From Lycocorax pyrrhopterus obiensis (Eukaryota > Chordata > Aves > Passeriformes > Paradisaeidae), in the NCBI GenBank assembly GCA_014706295.1, contig JACSVZ010000007.1:56434975-56498974 (forward strand): a stretch of 64,000 nt of DNA. The letters run 5' to 3'. Below the pieces are notes generated by a model. The model did not search any database. It saw only the letters and a program-made list of their open reading frames with translations, and was not told the DNA's origin. Positions 1 through 12,964 of this stretch are shown here, piece after piece. The position numbers were made by a program, and so were the translations under genes. Position 1 is the stretch's first letter, and each line of letters begins with the position of its first letter.

Positions 1-110
1 AGGCACTGCCGCCTCGGCTGCTCCCGCAGGCCACCGCCTCCCACAGCTGGCGGCAGCCGGGCCTGACCATCCTCCCACGCCCCCCGGCAGCCCCAGCTCA
101 GCAGGAATTC
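1..110. other. GC- and CpG-rich window edge
   Basis: The first 110 bases hold about eight CpGs and are C-rich, then the composition falls sharply to AT-rich. A weak donor-like TAG/GTATTC lies at 116/117 on the plus strand. It may be the margin of an exon or island lying mainly to the left. No known protein was recognised in any frame. Confidence 0.3.
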
Positions 111-1129
111 AAATAGGTATTCCCACAACAAATCTTGCGAGAACCTTTGAGCCTCCATGGAGGCCCCTTTTGAGGCAGTGTGGGGGCTGTTCCCTGGAGG
201 ATCACAGCTCGAAGAACTTCATTTGCATTGCTCTTTCTAGTGATAGCATCATCTATATAGAGTAAGGTACTTAAGTCCCCTCTCCTTATCCTTTTTTCTT
301 GTGTTTCTGTGTAGCTACAGTGAGAGGATCTTGATGTTTTTGTTTGTGTTTTTTTCCCCCCAATAACCTCTCCAGTGAAACTGGAGGATGTCTTATGGCT
401 TAAGAACTACATCATCTATGTTTCTGACTAAACCAGTGAAAGAATAATTGTGAAAGATTCTCCATCTTCTTTGAAAATTTGAGAAACTAGCAATGTCTCA
501 TAATTTGATTATTCTCAGCCCAAAACAACTCTCAAATCTCACATATGTGAGAAACAAAACTTGAAAAGTCAAAATGGAAAAATCTGGACAGACGTTTGCA
601 AAACAATACAGCCTGAAGTATTTACTAGAGAGCTGGAAAGAGATGTCTGCACAGCAACCTGACAGGGGAAATGGAAATGAAGAAAGTAACTGCATACAAA
701 GAAAAGGAAAAGAGTGAGGGAGTTACTGGCCAGGATCGTCAGGAGAGCTTTAAATCAAAAGGCAATTTAGAGCATGTACCCAAAGCTTCTAGACAATTGG
801 GAGGCATTACACCTAGTAAGACACTGCAGAGCAGCCTGCCTGCTTAGGAAATGAGTAACATGGGTGACAGGGAAAATGGTGCAAATCAGCTCAGCAGGTC
901 TCTCCTGGGAAGCCGGGTCACCACTGACACGCAGCAAGATTTCCAGAGTGAGTGGAAGTTCTGAAGGGTTTTAAAAGCACTGGCAGCCTGTATAAAATAT
1001 GATTGGGATGCTCTCTTTGTCTGAAACAGGAGGCACAGGGCTGGTTTAACATGACGGGAGCAGGCATTGCCTCGACCTTTCCAATTAGGTCCAAGGCGTA
1101 GATCCATCCTTAGCACATGGAGGGAGTTA

Positions 1130-1445
1130 TTTGAGCTGCAGCCCCAGCCTCAGAGCAGGAGGGCCGGATCGAGCGGAGCTGCTGCCCTGAGCCCTCTCCC
1201 TTGGCTGGGCAGCGGTTGCCTGGTGCTCGGTGGAAGGACGGGCTTGGCTTCAATCCCGGAGAGCTGCGTGTGCTCCAGCCGTGCCGCCTCCCCGAGCGGA
1301 GCATCCGCGGCTGCGGGAGCTGTGCCGGCAGCCAGCTCCGGCTCTCCCATCGCACAGCCCGCCTGCTCTGCCGGGAGCCCTGCCTGCCTCTTCCTCCGGC
1401 GGTGGCTGGTACCGGGTGGTGTGACCTGCGTGCCATGGGCGTTGG
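1130..1445. promoter_or_regulatory. CpG island
   Basis: A hand count gives about 25 CpG dinucleotides in the 300 bases from 1141 to 1440, with about two-thirds G+C. By my estimate this is an observed/expected ratio near 0.75, against strongly CpG-depleted surroundings. This is a typical size and density for a vertebrate promoter island. Overlapping open frames on both strands are a by-product of the GC content. In human, CDCA4 lies on this side of GPR132 in the same orientation, so a CDCA4 promoter is a guess, but none of its coding sequence was recognised in the window. Confidence 0.6.
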
Positions 1446-4400
1446 AAAGCAGCCACTGCTCCCTCCCGCCCAGCCCCCTTCCTCTCCTTCTGGAGCAAGC
1501 CTGTGCTGGGCTGTGCTTGATGCCTGGGGAGCTTTGCTGCTCCTTTCTCAAAGCTTGCTCAGCCCCTGCTGGGCTGGCCAGACTTTCACACATTGGCTGT
1601 GACGGGAAGGCTGTTTAGAGCTGGATAATGTTTATAAAACCGCAGAAATTAACAGAAACTCAGTGTCCAGGAGCAGGGCTGAAACTACCCTTTTAAAAGA
1701 CAAAAAAACCCCAAACCCAGGAAAACCAGACATGACTCAGCCCTGAACTGGAAGCTGTGAGCTGTCGCCAGTGCAGTGCTGTGCTCTGGCTAGCGACTCT
1801 TTTTGAGAGACAAGGTGTGTTAGCTCAAGCTCTGTGCATTACCAGCACGACTGCCTGTGGTTTGGAAGAGCTTTTGGCTGTGATCCCACTGGTTCAGAAC
1901 GGGGACAGAGCTTGCTTGCCTCTGCCTGCTAAAGACAACGTGGACTTGTTCTGAGTCTGTATTGTTTCTCTCATAATTACTGTTTGATTAAAGCATTTAA
2001 GATATGTTTGTCGTTTTAATTTGGCTCTAGAATAGGGCAGGAGGCCCACTCCTAGTATACATAGTTTCCTTTAAGCCCAACCTGGCAAATTCTGATTACC
2101 CCTGAGATACGCAGTATTATGAATCAGTCCTGAGTGCTTCTGCAGACAAGCACATTCCTGCAGCAGAGCTCTCCTAAAAAATCCAGAGGCAGATGGAAAA
2201 ACAGCTAAGAAGTAATTAAATGTGGCTGTTCCTTAAGAAACAAGCCTGTAGTAGCAGCTCAGCTGGGCCCCATAAGCCAGGTACAGGATACAACTTCAAT
2301 GTGTGCAGACTGCAGTCACAGCGCACTGAATGTCAGAGAAAGTGTTTTTGTATTGTTGCAGTGTGTTAATGTGTGGATCATCAAAAGTGGCTGGAAGTCC
2401 TGCTCAGCCTTCAGTGAGGATAAGCTTCTCCTTCACTGCTCTGAGCCTGGATGTTGCTCCTGCTTGTAGGAGGGGTTAGACAAAGAACAGTGGGCAACTG
2501 GTGCCTGTAAAACAAACCAAAAGGTTTGTAGTAAGCACGAGTGAACATTTGCGGGCTAACTGTAGCTTGATGTCGGATGATAATGATGCTGGCATAAAAT
2601 ATAAGTGGCTTACAAAATGAGAATAGCACAGTCAGAGCACTCATCACCCCAGCTAATCCACGCGCCGGCTAACACGTCTGAATATGGCAGTGTTGGCTCA
2701 GCTGGGGGTTTGAAAAACAGAACAGTGGTAGCAGGCAGGTGATGGGAGGGGGGTGTGGCTGTCAGCAGAACAATGGCAAAGCATTCCGTTCTTAGGCAGA
2801 AATCTCTCTGCCTCAGGCCACCAGCCTCAGGCCTCAGGTTTTATGGCTGTGGGTATCTGATCTATCTACTAGGAGGCCATGGGGATTAGGAGTGACATGA
2901 GCCAAGAAATGAGTTCTTTGTAAGAACTTGTACGGACTGAGATACTCCATGAGCTAAAAGCAGCACTGCTGTTTTTACCCAAGCCAGCCAGTAGCTTTAT
3001 GGAACCAATAATAAATTGCTAAGAAGAGGTATTAGAGTTTTGATTGCAGGAAATAGAGTGGAAACAGGACACAGGGAAGCAGTTAGGCTTGCACTAGTCC
3101 ACTAACTCTCTTAGCCTGCCTGGCTAAAGTGGTTTTGTTGGAGTTAAAGACCCCTCACAGACAGGTAGCTGTTGAAGTCAGTGACCATCACTTTCCTCTT
3201 GCAGTGGAAAGGTGCTGAAAGAAAGAGCGCCCTCATCACAGTATTTGTTTATGCTCTTCAATCAGCAGGATGTGACAAAATAAAAGTAAAAAGAAGTGTT
3301 TTCAGCAAGATTTACAGTTGCCAGCCAATTCAGAGAAGGTGTTCTCCATGGAAAGTGAGAAGTGTTGTAGTGGACATCAGCAGGGAAGAACAAAGCCTGG
3401 ATAATACCAAGTTAATGACAATAGGAACCTCTAGTGACAAAGCACCATGCACCGGACCAAACAGCAAAAGTCTCCAAATGATGCACCAGCAGTCAGCAAA
3501 GATGGATTTTAAAGTGCTGAATGTTGTTTGGGCTTTTATTTTAAGGTAGCTCGTTGGGATGGTTCTGGTTTATGTTTGTGAGGGATAAGATTGTTTTGTT
3601 GTTGAAAAAGTGCTGCCTTAGAAAGGATTTTTAATAACTAGAAGAACACACCTACTTCTTAATAGGGATTTTTTAAACGTAGGTTTTGGACACTTGAGTG
3701 CCATGTTATCTGGTGCTGCTTAAAATATGTGTTCTGTATCTAAGCATAAATACCATAGGCTATGACAGTTGCTATAGCAACTAAGCATCTACTATTAAAT
3801 AGCACCCACAGGCTGAAAAACCATGTGCAGCCTGTCAGTACACAAGGTATCCCTTTCTCTGGAGTCAGCTAAGTACAATATTTTCATTTCGGGAGCTAGT
3901 CTGTTTCTGATGAATGTGTTTGTGCTGGTCATATGAAGATCTTTTCTCCCTCATCAGCTCTACCTTCCTTTGAAACAGCAGATACTGTAAGAACAAAATC
4001 ACCTAAAGTGGTTGCAAGCTGAAGAAGTTAATGAATAATTCCTTTTTCACATATTCTTGAACATACATTAGAGTGTGGCTTTCAAATCTTTTATTCCAGA
4101 TTTGAGCTTGCACCTTTGCTGTTCTGCATCTTTTGATATTACAGTGTTTTGCTCTTGAAACCAGCCTTTCAGAAGGCACCGTGCTGTTCCTAGAAGCCGT
4201 ATCCTTGAAAATTACAATACCAGTGGGAAACTAATTTCTGCAGTCATGGCAGACTGGAGAATTATAATTCAAAAGCACAGCTAAAACTAACAAAACTTTT
4301 AGGAATATGTAGTCCAGTTATTTACTTTGAAGCTTGCCTTAAAGTTGGTGAGCATTTGGACCATAAAAATCTTACGGGAAAAAATAGAAAAATATGAACA

Positions 4401-5497
4401 CTGAGGTTCATGTGTGATAATAATTCTGGTGGTTGAGACTTCAGTAACAAGCTGTTGACAGCATTAGTTGTTTTACATTTTCCAAACCAGAAATGTGATT
4501 TTCTTTAGACCCATCATAAATAACAAGGAGGATAAAATTAAACATCAGTAAGAGAAATACGCTGGTTATAGAAATGAATGCTTTGTCTGCAAGTTAAAAT
4601 GACCATCTCTGAGCCTTAAAGAGTAGAAGAAGGCTGTGATGGCTTATTGGAGTGTTTGGATTGTTTCCAAATTTTGTTTAAGTCCGATGAATCAATAGGT
4701 TAAAAGGAAAATGTACTGTAGCCAAATTTTTGCTGATGTTGATTTGCTGGTAGCTTTTCAGAATTACATAGTCTATAAAAACATAAATTATAGTAGGACC
4801 AAAACAATTCTAGTTTAATAAGAGTATCAAAAAGGGAGGATAAGAAGTAGGTAAACTAAGGCATGAAAAGGCATATTAAAAATGTGATTTTTTTTCCTAA
4901 GAGAATGATTGCTAACACCTGTGTGCCTTGTCTGTTTAAAGGGTGAACCCAATTAGAAGCATGGCTATGAACACAGGTAACAGACTGTGAACTGGTCTTG
5001 TTCTCTGCTCCAGTCCTGCACCTTGATGGAAATGACAGCTTTGACTTTTGTAGCAATAAAGTAATGTTAACTCCTGTCTCCTGGCGGTCTGCCAGTAGCC
5101 AGTGGTTTCCCAGCAATCGTTTCAACATGTCTAGTATTAATGGAATAATAAATCCTTAATTTGCATTACTTACAAATAGCCCCCAATGCCAACAGACTTG
5201 GGATAAAGTCGCTGGAGCTGCCGTGAGCAGTGGTGCAGGATGATGTGGAGAGTGGTTTGCCAAGGCAGAGGGGAAAGTGGGGCTCATCAAAGAGTTGTTT
5301 AGAATTTGCTGGGTGTTTGGATACTGCATGGGGCTCAGCTGAATGCCTTAGATGGTCTGCCTGCCTCCTGCCACTTACATCCTCTCCAGGGAATCATGGA
5401 CAGATCCTGCCAAGTTCCATCATACTCCACTTTTCATTTTAATGCAAGGGAATTGTCTCTTTCTCCCCGTGATTTCCCTGTTTGTTTTCAGTTCTGG

Positions 5498-5530
5498 TTT
5501 TTTTTTTTTTTGGTTTGGTTTTTTTTTTTT
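5498..5530. repeat. Two poly-T tracts
   Basis: A run of 14 T (5498-5511) and a run of 12 T (5519-5530) are separated by GGTTTGG. Simple low-complexity DNA. Confidence 0.95.
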
Positions 5531-5657
5531 GCTACTTGTTTTTCAGCCTGTTGGTAGCCATCCTTTGAAAAAGGTTGTGTGTTTCTGCCATATTTGGATA
5601 AATATTGTAGACTGATCTTGTGTCTGGCTCAACAGCTATTTGTATGGTGAGGATGAG

Positions 5658-5677
5658 CACACACATACACACACACT
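5658..5677. repeat. Short CA microsatellite
   Basis: Interrupted CA dinucleotide run of about 20 bases, with one TA interruption. Confidence 0.9.
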
Positions 5678-6383
5678 CTTCTGTACAGACTGTTCTACCT
5701 AACAGCAGCACAAAATCTTACAAAGTTATGTTTACAGGATGTGAACTTTAGAGATAAAAGAGGTACTAACGTTTTTTTCTTCCACGGTGAAGTCCGCCAT
5801 GCCCAGCAGGAGAAATAGGGTAGAGTCTGGTGCCCTCTTGTGACTACATTAAACTCCTGGAAAACCATCGTCCTGTGACTTAAAAGGGGTCAGAACTTGA
5901 ATTACACCGGAAAACACAAAGAAATTTATCCTTAACGAAAGCTGGAAACATAGAAAGGAGGAATTAACCTCTCAGTGTTATTTCTGAGGATGGAACTTCT
6001 GCGTGGTTCAGAATAGAGGCAGTAGACTCACAACTCATATTTGACTGATGTGTTGAATATTTCAATGATATGTTACTTTCAGGAAAGCTTTTCTTCATGC
6101 TATTCAATAAGATATGATACTGAAGGATGGACAAGTCAGGGTTATACATTAATATTGCTCTACATCATGGAAGATTATGCACAAGCTACATTTCTAAATG
6201 AAAAATTCTCCAAATTCTGGGGGGTTGAAGTCATTATGATCTGAAACTATGGTCCAGCAAAAAAAGTTCAGATTCACATTTAATTTTCTGCAGCCTTCAG
6301 GGAGGAGGAGGATGACTATTTTCATGGCTTTGGTTTGATCTCATGTTGATTTATTTGTAATGCGTTTCAGTGTCTCCAGAGGT

Positions 6384-6404
6384 AAAAAAAAAAAAAAAAA
6401 AAAA
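6384..6404. repeat. Poly-A tract, 21 bases
   Basis: Uninterrupted run of 21 A. No CR1 or SINE body was recognised immediately 5' of it, so it is a simple homopolymer rather than a retrotransposon tail. It is likely length-variable. Confidence 0.9.
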
Positions 6405-9400
6405 TATTTTCTGGGATTTTTGCGTGTACAGTGTTACTTATTATCTTGGAATTTGACTAAGAACTTGTTCTAGTATCTGGAACTGAATACTAGGAAGACA
6501 AAAAGACAAATATTTATTAAGAAGAGAAATAATTTCCAGCTTCTCTCCTCTCATGAGAGAGGAATATTTCTGGTCAGAAAAGGGAATGACTCATCCTTTA
6601 ACAAAGCAAGAAGGGTCCACTCAGCCTCTCATTAGGGAAAGCCCCGTGCTGAGTTATAAAATCACACACACCTTTGAATTCTGCTTTTGTGTAAACTGAA
6701 GTGGCCCTCTGACCTTTAGTTTCTCATCAAATCTTTCTGACACTACAGTTTGCCTGTATCTGCTTCACACCACTGTGTACAGAGGAAGATCCCCATTTGT
6801 CCTCTTCTTGTTTCTGATGAAACTTCAGATTTATTCTTGGCTTGACTAGAATCTCCTGACTTTTGTTGGTGGGCCATTCCCACAAGTCAAGACAGCAATA
6901 AGTTGGAGATACTCCTGAGTTCTCTTGCTGTTTAAGGTGCACTTTTCTTCCCTTTTCCATATCACTCTGTCCAGTCCTGAGTTTAGTTTGAGATCTGTGC
7001 ATTTGTCCCTTTTGGGACACAGCTGTACCTGCCAGTGATGCAGTGAAGGGCACCATTCCACTGAGAGCCTTATTTTAGGAAGGATTTGAACAAAAGAATT
7101 GGAGACAGTTAGAAACCATACATGCAGCTAAATGGAAAATTATAGGATTTTTGTATAATACCTTATCGTATGTCCTGTATCAAACACATTGCCTCATCAC
7201 CTATAAATGTCAAACATACAAGAATAAAAACTACCTGTAGTGGGTATTGTGAGCCTTGTCTTCTTGACTATATTTAAGAAAGGCAACACTCCCCTGCCCC
7301 CAATTAATCAAATAGGTAAGTAATAGTGCTGTTGTCTTAAGTGTGTCAGGCTCACACTGTCAAAGACTCATCCCGGAAAACTGGTGCTAAGAAAGTGCTT
7401 CCCAACCCATGAAAGCAGTGACAGGAAGAGCTTGAGAGGCAGAGTCTGCGTGGATAGATCTCAAAGAACTATGGATTTTAGAGATTATTGCTGGTGGCCT
7501 CCTGTGTACAGCGGTGTAATGGTGTTACTGATGTCTTCAGTCCCGTACCCAGACAGCTACTATGAGCCTTGTGAGTGCTTGGCCCTGAGTGTTTCCAGTC
7601 TGGAAATCAACTCTGCAGATCAGTATCACTCTTATCTTTTGAAGACGACAAGACACTTCCAAACACCAGAATATCACAGTGAGGAAAATCCCAGCAAAAT
7701 CCCCAAGGGTCTAATGCCCCTGTTACCAGAAGGAGACACAAAGTTAAAATGAAAGTCTGCATATTTTTTTTCTGATGCCCCAGCAGAAATAGAAGGAAAT
7801 AAGGTAATTTGAATCTGACCCTGAGAGTGCTGACTAATTAGAATTTGTGCTTTAATACCTCATCTTTGCCCACACGGTTTTCACTGCTCCATTGCAATAA
7901 GCTCTGAATATGCATAGACACACCTGCTTGTGCTTTCTAGTATCTCCTGCAAGGGCTTGCATTTTAAACTGAGGAGCCAGACAATGCTCAAGGGAAGAAA
8001 TGTCACATTTTACAGATGGGGAACTGTGATACAGGCTGCTGCATTACTAAGTAGCCCTCTGAACATGGATATTTGCATATTTGTCCAGAACATCTGCGAC
8101 TAAAAGTTTACAAGGCTTTTCAGGACTTTGTATATCATACAACACCCTTTTCCCACAGTATCTCTCTTCGCTTTGATTCTTCATTGCCCTCAAGAAAATA
8201 CTTCAAGACAGACCTTTGAACATAGAGGGGATGCTCTGTGATCATGGACTGAAATGTACAGGCCCTGTCATCGACTGAGACTACCAAACAGGATGGATCA
8301 TTTCATGGTGCACCCAGAGGTTGCTCTTGTAGACAATATTCATGTGATTGTTTGTAAAATTTTGACCACATGTCTTATCATCTCTTCTCAGCAGCCTTTC
8401 TCTCTGTCTGAAAGGCTGTTTTTTGCTTCCTTACCTCTGAGCATTTCATACAGGATGGAGTAAGAGTAAAGTCCTAGAAGTTACCAGTGAATTACAGATG
8501 AGATATAACGAGTTCAGAGCCCTACCCTTTCTTACCAACAGCTCATGGTGGCAGCTACTAACATCTGTTACCAGGGTATTAGTATTAGTCCAGTTTGGGA
8601 TAACAGATTTCTCTTTTTGTGCTTCCCGTTCTTGTCACTTTGAATCATGAGGCCATGCTGCATCCCTGCTGCAAACAGAAGCGCCCTCTCCTGTGCAAAC
8701 GTTCATTTTGCAGGGAAAGAGGGAGTGTAGTGCCGTGCAAACCACCGCCGCAGGCACTGGAAGAGATGGAGAGGACTGGTAGGTATCACATCCTCTTGAC
8801 ACTGGTTGCAGAAGACACGCTGGGAGATCCAGCTTCGGGGATGCTGGCACCTGTATGCTTCCCTCCACGCCGAAGAGGTTAAAAAATTATTGCATCTCTC
8901 TGATGCAATCCCCCCACTCTTACGTGCTACTGTTAGTTTGTGGAGGTTTGAAAATAAGATGGGCATTCCAAACTGTGAGGGAACTTTGGTGTCATTTCAC
9001 TGTATGAGGAAGTTTCCTAAAAGACCTGTCCCACAGCGTGAGCTGTAGAATGAAAATATCCCCACTAAGAAAAGCCATTAGGTTGTGGATATATTTGAAA
9101 GCCTGGTTCTGATTTAGATTTTATCACTCACTACTCAGCAGAAATATGACATTAGGTTGTACATGAGAGTAGCTACAAGGTCACCAACTGCAGAAGAAAC
9201 TTGTGACACGTAGAGAGTCTGAGTTCATTCCTATGGGGTTTTGCTAGCTTTGTAGCAAAATTGTAGCAATCCTTTTGAGGCAAAATTTAATACAGAACAT
9301 GAAAGCATTTCTTAATCAGGAATAGAATTTTACTTTAAAAAATTGCACTCTTCCAATATAACTTAAAATTGATGAATAGGCAAACAAATCACATACATCG

Positions 9401-10232
9401 TCTGCAAAATCTAGTTTGGCAGCTCTAGTTCATAGCCAGAAATTATTCACTTCATGTTTTACAGTCATACTTAAAATAAACAGCAATGAACTTATCTCCC
9501 AGGTACATTATAAATGTCTGGGACACATGTAGAAGTAAGATAATGTTTTATTTATATAGTAGCCCACTCTTCAAGTCAAATAATGGAAGTTATACCCAAG
9601 TAAATGCTGAGTATAAAAGAGTGAAATTTTCTAATCCCATCCCCTTACACTGGTGAGCAGCTTACCTGCTCTGAGCCTTACATGTGGAGACCTGGCCATC
9701 TAAAGACCAAATTGGGAGGCACAGCCTAGGTTATACTCTCTAACTTGTCTTATAGCTTGAGCTGAGTTGGGGAAGCTGGGAGCCAGGTCCAAATGGCTAT
9801 GTTGAGAACTGCAGGTCTGCTGTAGCAGGTGAACCTTTTTTCACAGCACAAAGCAGTCCCTGTGGGCTCACTGGTGGTGTCTCTGTAGGAGGAACAGGTA
9901 GAAAGACCCACACAACCAATCCACCCCTCAGATTTGCTCTGAACTGAGACGTGCCCTTTGCTGTGTATCTCACATGTGTGCCAGTGCTGAGACCTCTCCT
10001 TTGCCTGAGTGGCACAGTCAGATACTGCCTGACAAAACAGATCGCGTGCTTGAATTATCAAATAAGAAACAGTCACTTTATCTGATGGGATATTTTAACA
10101 GCACGGAATGTTTCTTGATGCCCTCACTCAGCCATAAAGCTGCTTTTCTGTTTATCCAAAGAAGTCAGAATTCGCAGTTTTCGCATGTGGATACATTGCT
10201 TGGTACAAGGCCCCTAACCCCTTCAGTAATCT

Positions 10233-10325
10233 ATCACAGAATATTTTAGTTTGGAAAGCACCTCTGGAGATTATCTAGGTGAATTTTTAAGTCAGATCAG
10301 GCTGCACAAGTCTTTGTCACTTCTA
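10233..10325 (-). mobile_element. CR1 LINE 3'-end fragment, diverged
   Basis: Begins with TCACAGAAT, continues with a diverged 'ttggaaagcacctctggaga' segment and a later 'caggctgcacaag'. This is the reverse complement of a CR1 3' end. Heavily mutated, so an old copy. Confidence 0.7.
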
Positions 10326-10510
10326 AAGCTTTTAGTTCAGAGTGTGTCTGAACAAAGAAACGCCAAGGATTTTCATTAAGAGAAGATGGATAATGAGATA
10401 GTAATTTAGAACAGCATGCAACTTCAGTAAGGCAGAGGAATTGCAGCTGTTGCATGCGACCCTGATAATTCCTATCCTCTGCATCTATGGCACTGGGCTC
10501 CAGTGTTGGT

Positions 10511-11069
10511 TCACAGAATCATAGAATATCCTGTGTTGGAAGGGACCTATAAGGATCATCAAGTCCAACTCCTGACTCTGCACAGGACACCCAAGAATGA
10601 CATCATGGGCCTGAGAGTGTTGTCCAAATGCTTCTTGAACTCTGTCAGGGTTGGTGTTGTGACCACTTCCCTGGGGTGCCTGTTCCAGTGCCCAACCACC
10701 CTCTGGGTGAAGAATGTTTTTCTAACGTCTAACCTAAGTCTCCTCTGACTTAGCTTCAGGACTTTCCCTCAGGTCCTGTCCCTGTCACCAGAGAGAAGAG
10801 ACCAGCGCCTGCCCCTTTGACTCTCATCACGAGGAAGCTGTAAACCATGATGAGGTCTCCCCTCAGTCTTCAGGCTGAACAGACCAAGTGACCTCAGACA
10901 CTCCTCACAGCTTCCCCTCCAGAGCTTTCACCATCCTCATGGCCCTTCTTTGGTTATTCTCTAATAGCTTAATGTCTTTCTTATATTGTGGCTCCTAAAA
11001 CTGCACACAGGACTTGAGGTGAGGCTGCATCAGCGCAGAGCAGAGCAGGACAATCCCCTCCCTCGACAC
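10511..11069 (-). mobile_element. CR1 LINE, 5'-truncated copy, about 560 bp
   Basis: Begins with tcacagaatcatagaat, the reverse complement of the CR1 3' terminal repeat. It continues through typical CR1 3' sequence (the 'ggaagggacc' and 'gtccaactcctg' segments, 'gatgaggtctcccctcag', 'aggctgaacag', 'ttcaccatcctcatggccc') to 'aatcccctccctcgac'. It has the classic 5' truncation and no intact open frame. It lies 1.9 kb beyond the GPR132 stop codon, in the same orientation as the gene. It is one of the two longest CR1 pieces in the window and the best preserved. Confidence 0.93.
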
Positions 11070-11930
11070 TCACTTTTTATCAGAGGAAAAACATCACAGA
11101 GGTTTAAATTGATCAAGGTCAATATCTAACTTGCATCCATTTCAATCAGTTCAGAAGCCTGTACCTCTGATTTCTTCTAAATTCACTGCTATTATTCATC
11201 AGTTTGCATTAAGACCATGAAAATCCTGAGGGTGGGGCAGTTTGCATGTGCATCTTCAGAGATGAGTCACCAGTGCTTGGGCTGGCAGGGGCTGTTATGA
11301 GCTGTGTTCTGCTGCTGAGGAATTCTTCGGCAACAGAAAGTTACAGATATTCAGCAAAGTTACAGATATCCAGCACTTTGAAGGTCTCTCCTTGATACAT
11401 TAGAGAATTTGATCTCTGGATGCGTATAAAAATAGAAATCCAGAACTTGTTAATTAGCACCACAACCGAATTTCACGTTTTTCCAAAAAACAACCTCCTA
11501 TTTAGTATTATGTGGACTACTTTTGAGGACAAAACCATTTCACAGATAAATACCAGAGGAGTCATTAAATAATTAAAAAATGAAATATGTAATTAATCTA
11601 ATAAATTGAGGATATATAATTTTTGCATAATGGTTCTTTCCAAAAGTGTAAGAATATATAAGAATAAAATATAATATACAGAAATATCTATGGCAATTTT
11701 AAGATATTAAAAAGTATCGTATTTACATTAAGACTGGTTAATATTAATTCCATGCAGAAATGTCAATGTCAATAACAATTTCAACATGTCACAGAAATAC
11801 AACACCGCAGATGAAATGGAATGATGCTGTGAAGCACTCTACAAACTCGTACTCAAATTGATTCTGTCTGTTAAATCTCATAAAAATATGAAGAAGTTAC
11901 TTAGATAAACATTGCCAGATTTGTGAAATT
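11070..11930. other. AT-rich intergenic stretch beyond GPR132
   Basis: No gene seen. Bases about 11560-11730 are extremely A+T rich, with repeated ATATAAT / AATAAAAT motifs. A 19-base unit beginning GTTACAGATAT is repeated twice in tandem at 11340-11377. The left part follows directly on the CR1 copy. Confidence 0.7.
11340..11377. repeat. 19-bp tandem duplication
   Basis: Two adjacent copies of a 19-base unit starting GTTACAGATAT, differing at a few positions near the end. Local slippage or duplication. Confidence 0.8.
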
Positions 11931-12650
11931 TTTATTTTTTAAGTTCTTGTTTGAAGACACAAGGAACTACTATCAATAAGTTATTCATAATAAATGTGGC
12001 AGCAACAACAATGAAATTTGCCCCAGCATGTCTGAGGAAGTTCCCCAGCTGTGGGGAGGAAGGACTGTGCTCTCCAGACTGCCAACCTTCCATACCATCT
12101 ATGAGCCTACCCACATCTTCTACAGATTCCTACACCGTAAAAGTGGGATCAATAACAAAAGGGAAGGGTTAGCTTAGTCAGAAACACGAGTTCAACAAAC
12201 ATTTGGAGACGGCATAAAAGCAGTCCCCGACTCCACTTGGAAATGTATACATTTTCTGTATATTTCACTTCATTCTAGGCCTGACTGCCAAACAAAATTT
12301 ACTAATTGTAAACTAGCAAGCATTAGAACTGTACATTTTAAGAATTTCATGGCAGTGCAGGATCTTGACTACTGCAGCAGCAGTACTGTTGATCTGTATT
12401 ATCAGGCCATTGTTTTGCCGTCTCATTCTCCTGGAATGTGCGATGTAGCTGAAGCCACATACTGAAGTACATGGAAAATGTTCAAGGCTCTTGCTGAAAG
12501 ACTTACTCATTTTTAATGTTTTCCACTGGTTAACCATAAACATTAACAGCAGAGCACATGTATGAGAATCTGAACGTGTACCTCTTAAAGAGGCAAAAAT
12601 TTCAACCGTAAGAATAGTACATTGTTCTCCTCAGCAGTGCTTTTTTTTAA

Positions 12651-12821
12651 TTTATTTTGCTCAGAAGATAAAACTGGTTTTATTTCATATGAGAAAAAGA
12701 GTCAGTCAAAAAAATAAGCTTTTAAGATCCCAATTTGAGTCAAAGTAAATTACTTAGTTTATTCCACATATCCTTAGCAAAGCAGTATTTTCACCAATGA
12801 TACTGGTGGGCAATGTTTATT
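12651..12821 (-). terminator. GPR132: Candidate GPR132 3' UTR with clustered polyadenylation signals
   Basis: Three AATAAA hexamers on the minus strand lie downstream of the stop codon, at 12821-12816, 12684-12679 and 12656-12651. Another lies far downstream at 11936-11931. Any of them could end the GPR132 transcript, giving a 3' UTR of roughly 0.15, 0.3 or 1.0 kb. The segment is AU-rich with no repeat. Which signal is used cannot be decided from sequence. Confidence 0.45.
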
Positions 12822-12964
12822 TTTCACAAAAATGTGAATTATTGCTCCCATAGCGTCCTCAAGGAGTTGCTGGCCCATGCAGGACATGCAAAATAATGTC
12901 AGCATGTAAAGACTTGTGTCCTGCAGCTGGCAGGGAACTTCTTATTTGTTCCAGCAGCTACCAG

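Larger units (their letters stand above)
1620..10230. other. Intergenic stretch, no gene recognised
   Basis: 8.6 kb of AT-leaning DNA with no recognisable coding exon and no CR1 piece I could identify. It contains short simple repeats (T tracts near 5.5 kb, a CA run near 5.66 kb, an A21 run at 6.38 kb). Open frames of 120-125 codons at 3172-3549 and 7384-7752 (plus strand) begin with non-ATG codons and resemble no family I know. Confidence 0.7.

Noticed and set aside
1067..1618. Overlapping open frames of 183, 147, 133 and 108 codons in the left CpG island
   Set aside because: They occur on both strands and several frames at once, which is the signature of GC-rich DNA lacking stop codons. 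The longest starts at a TTG.
7384..7752. 122-codon plus-strand frame
   Set aside because: Starts at GTG, no splice signals of quality around it, no family resemblance.
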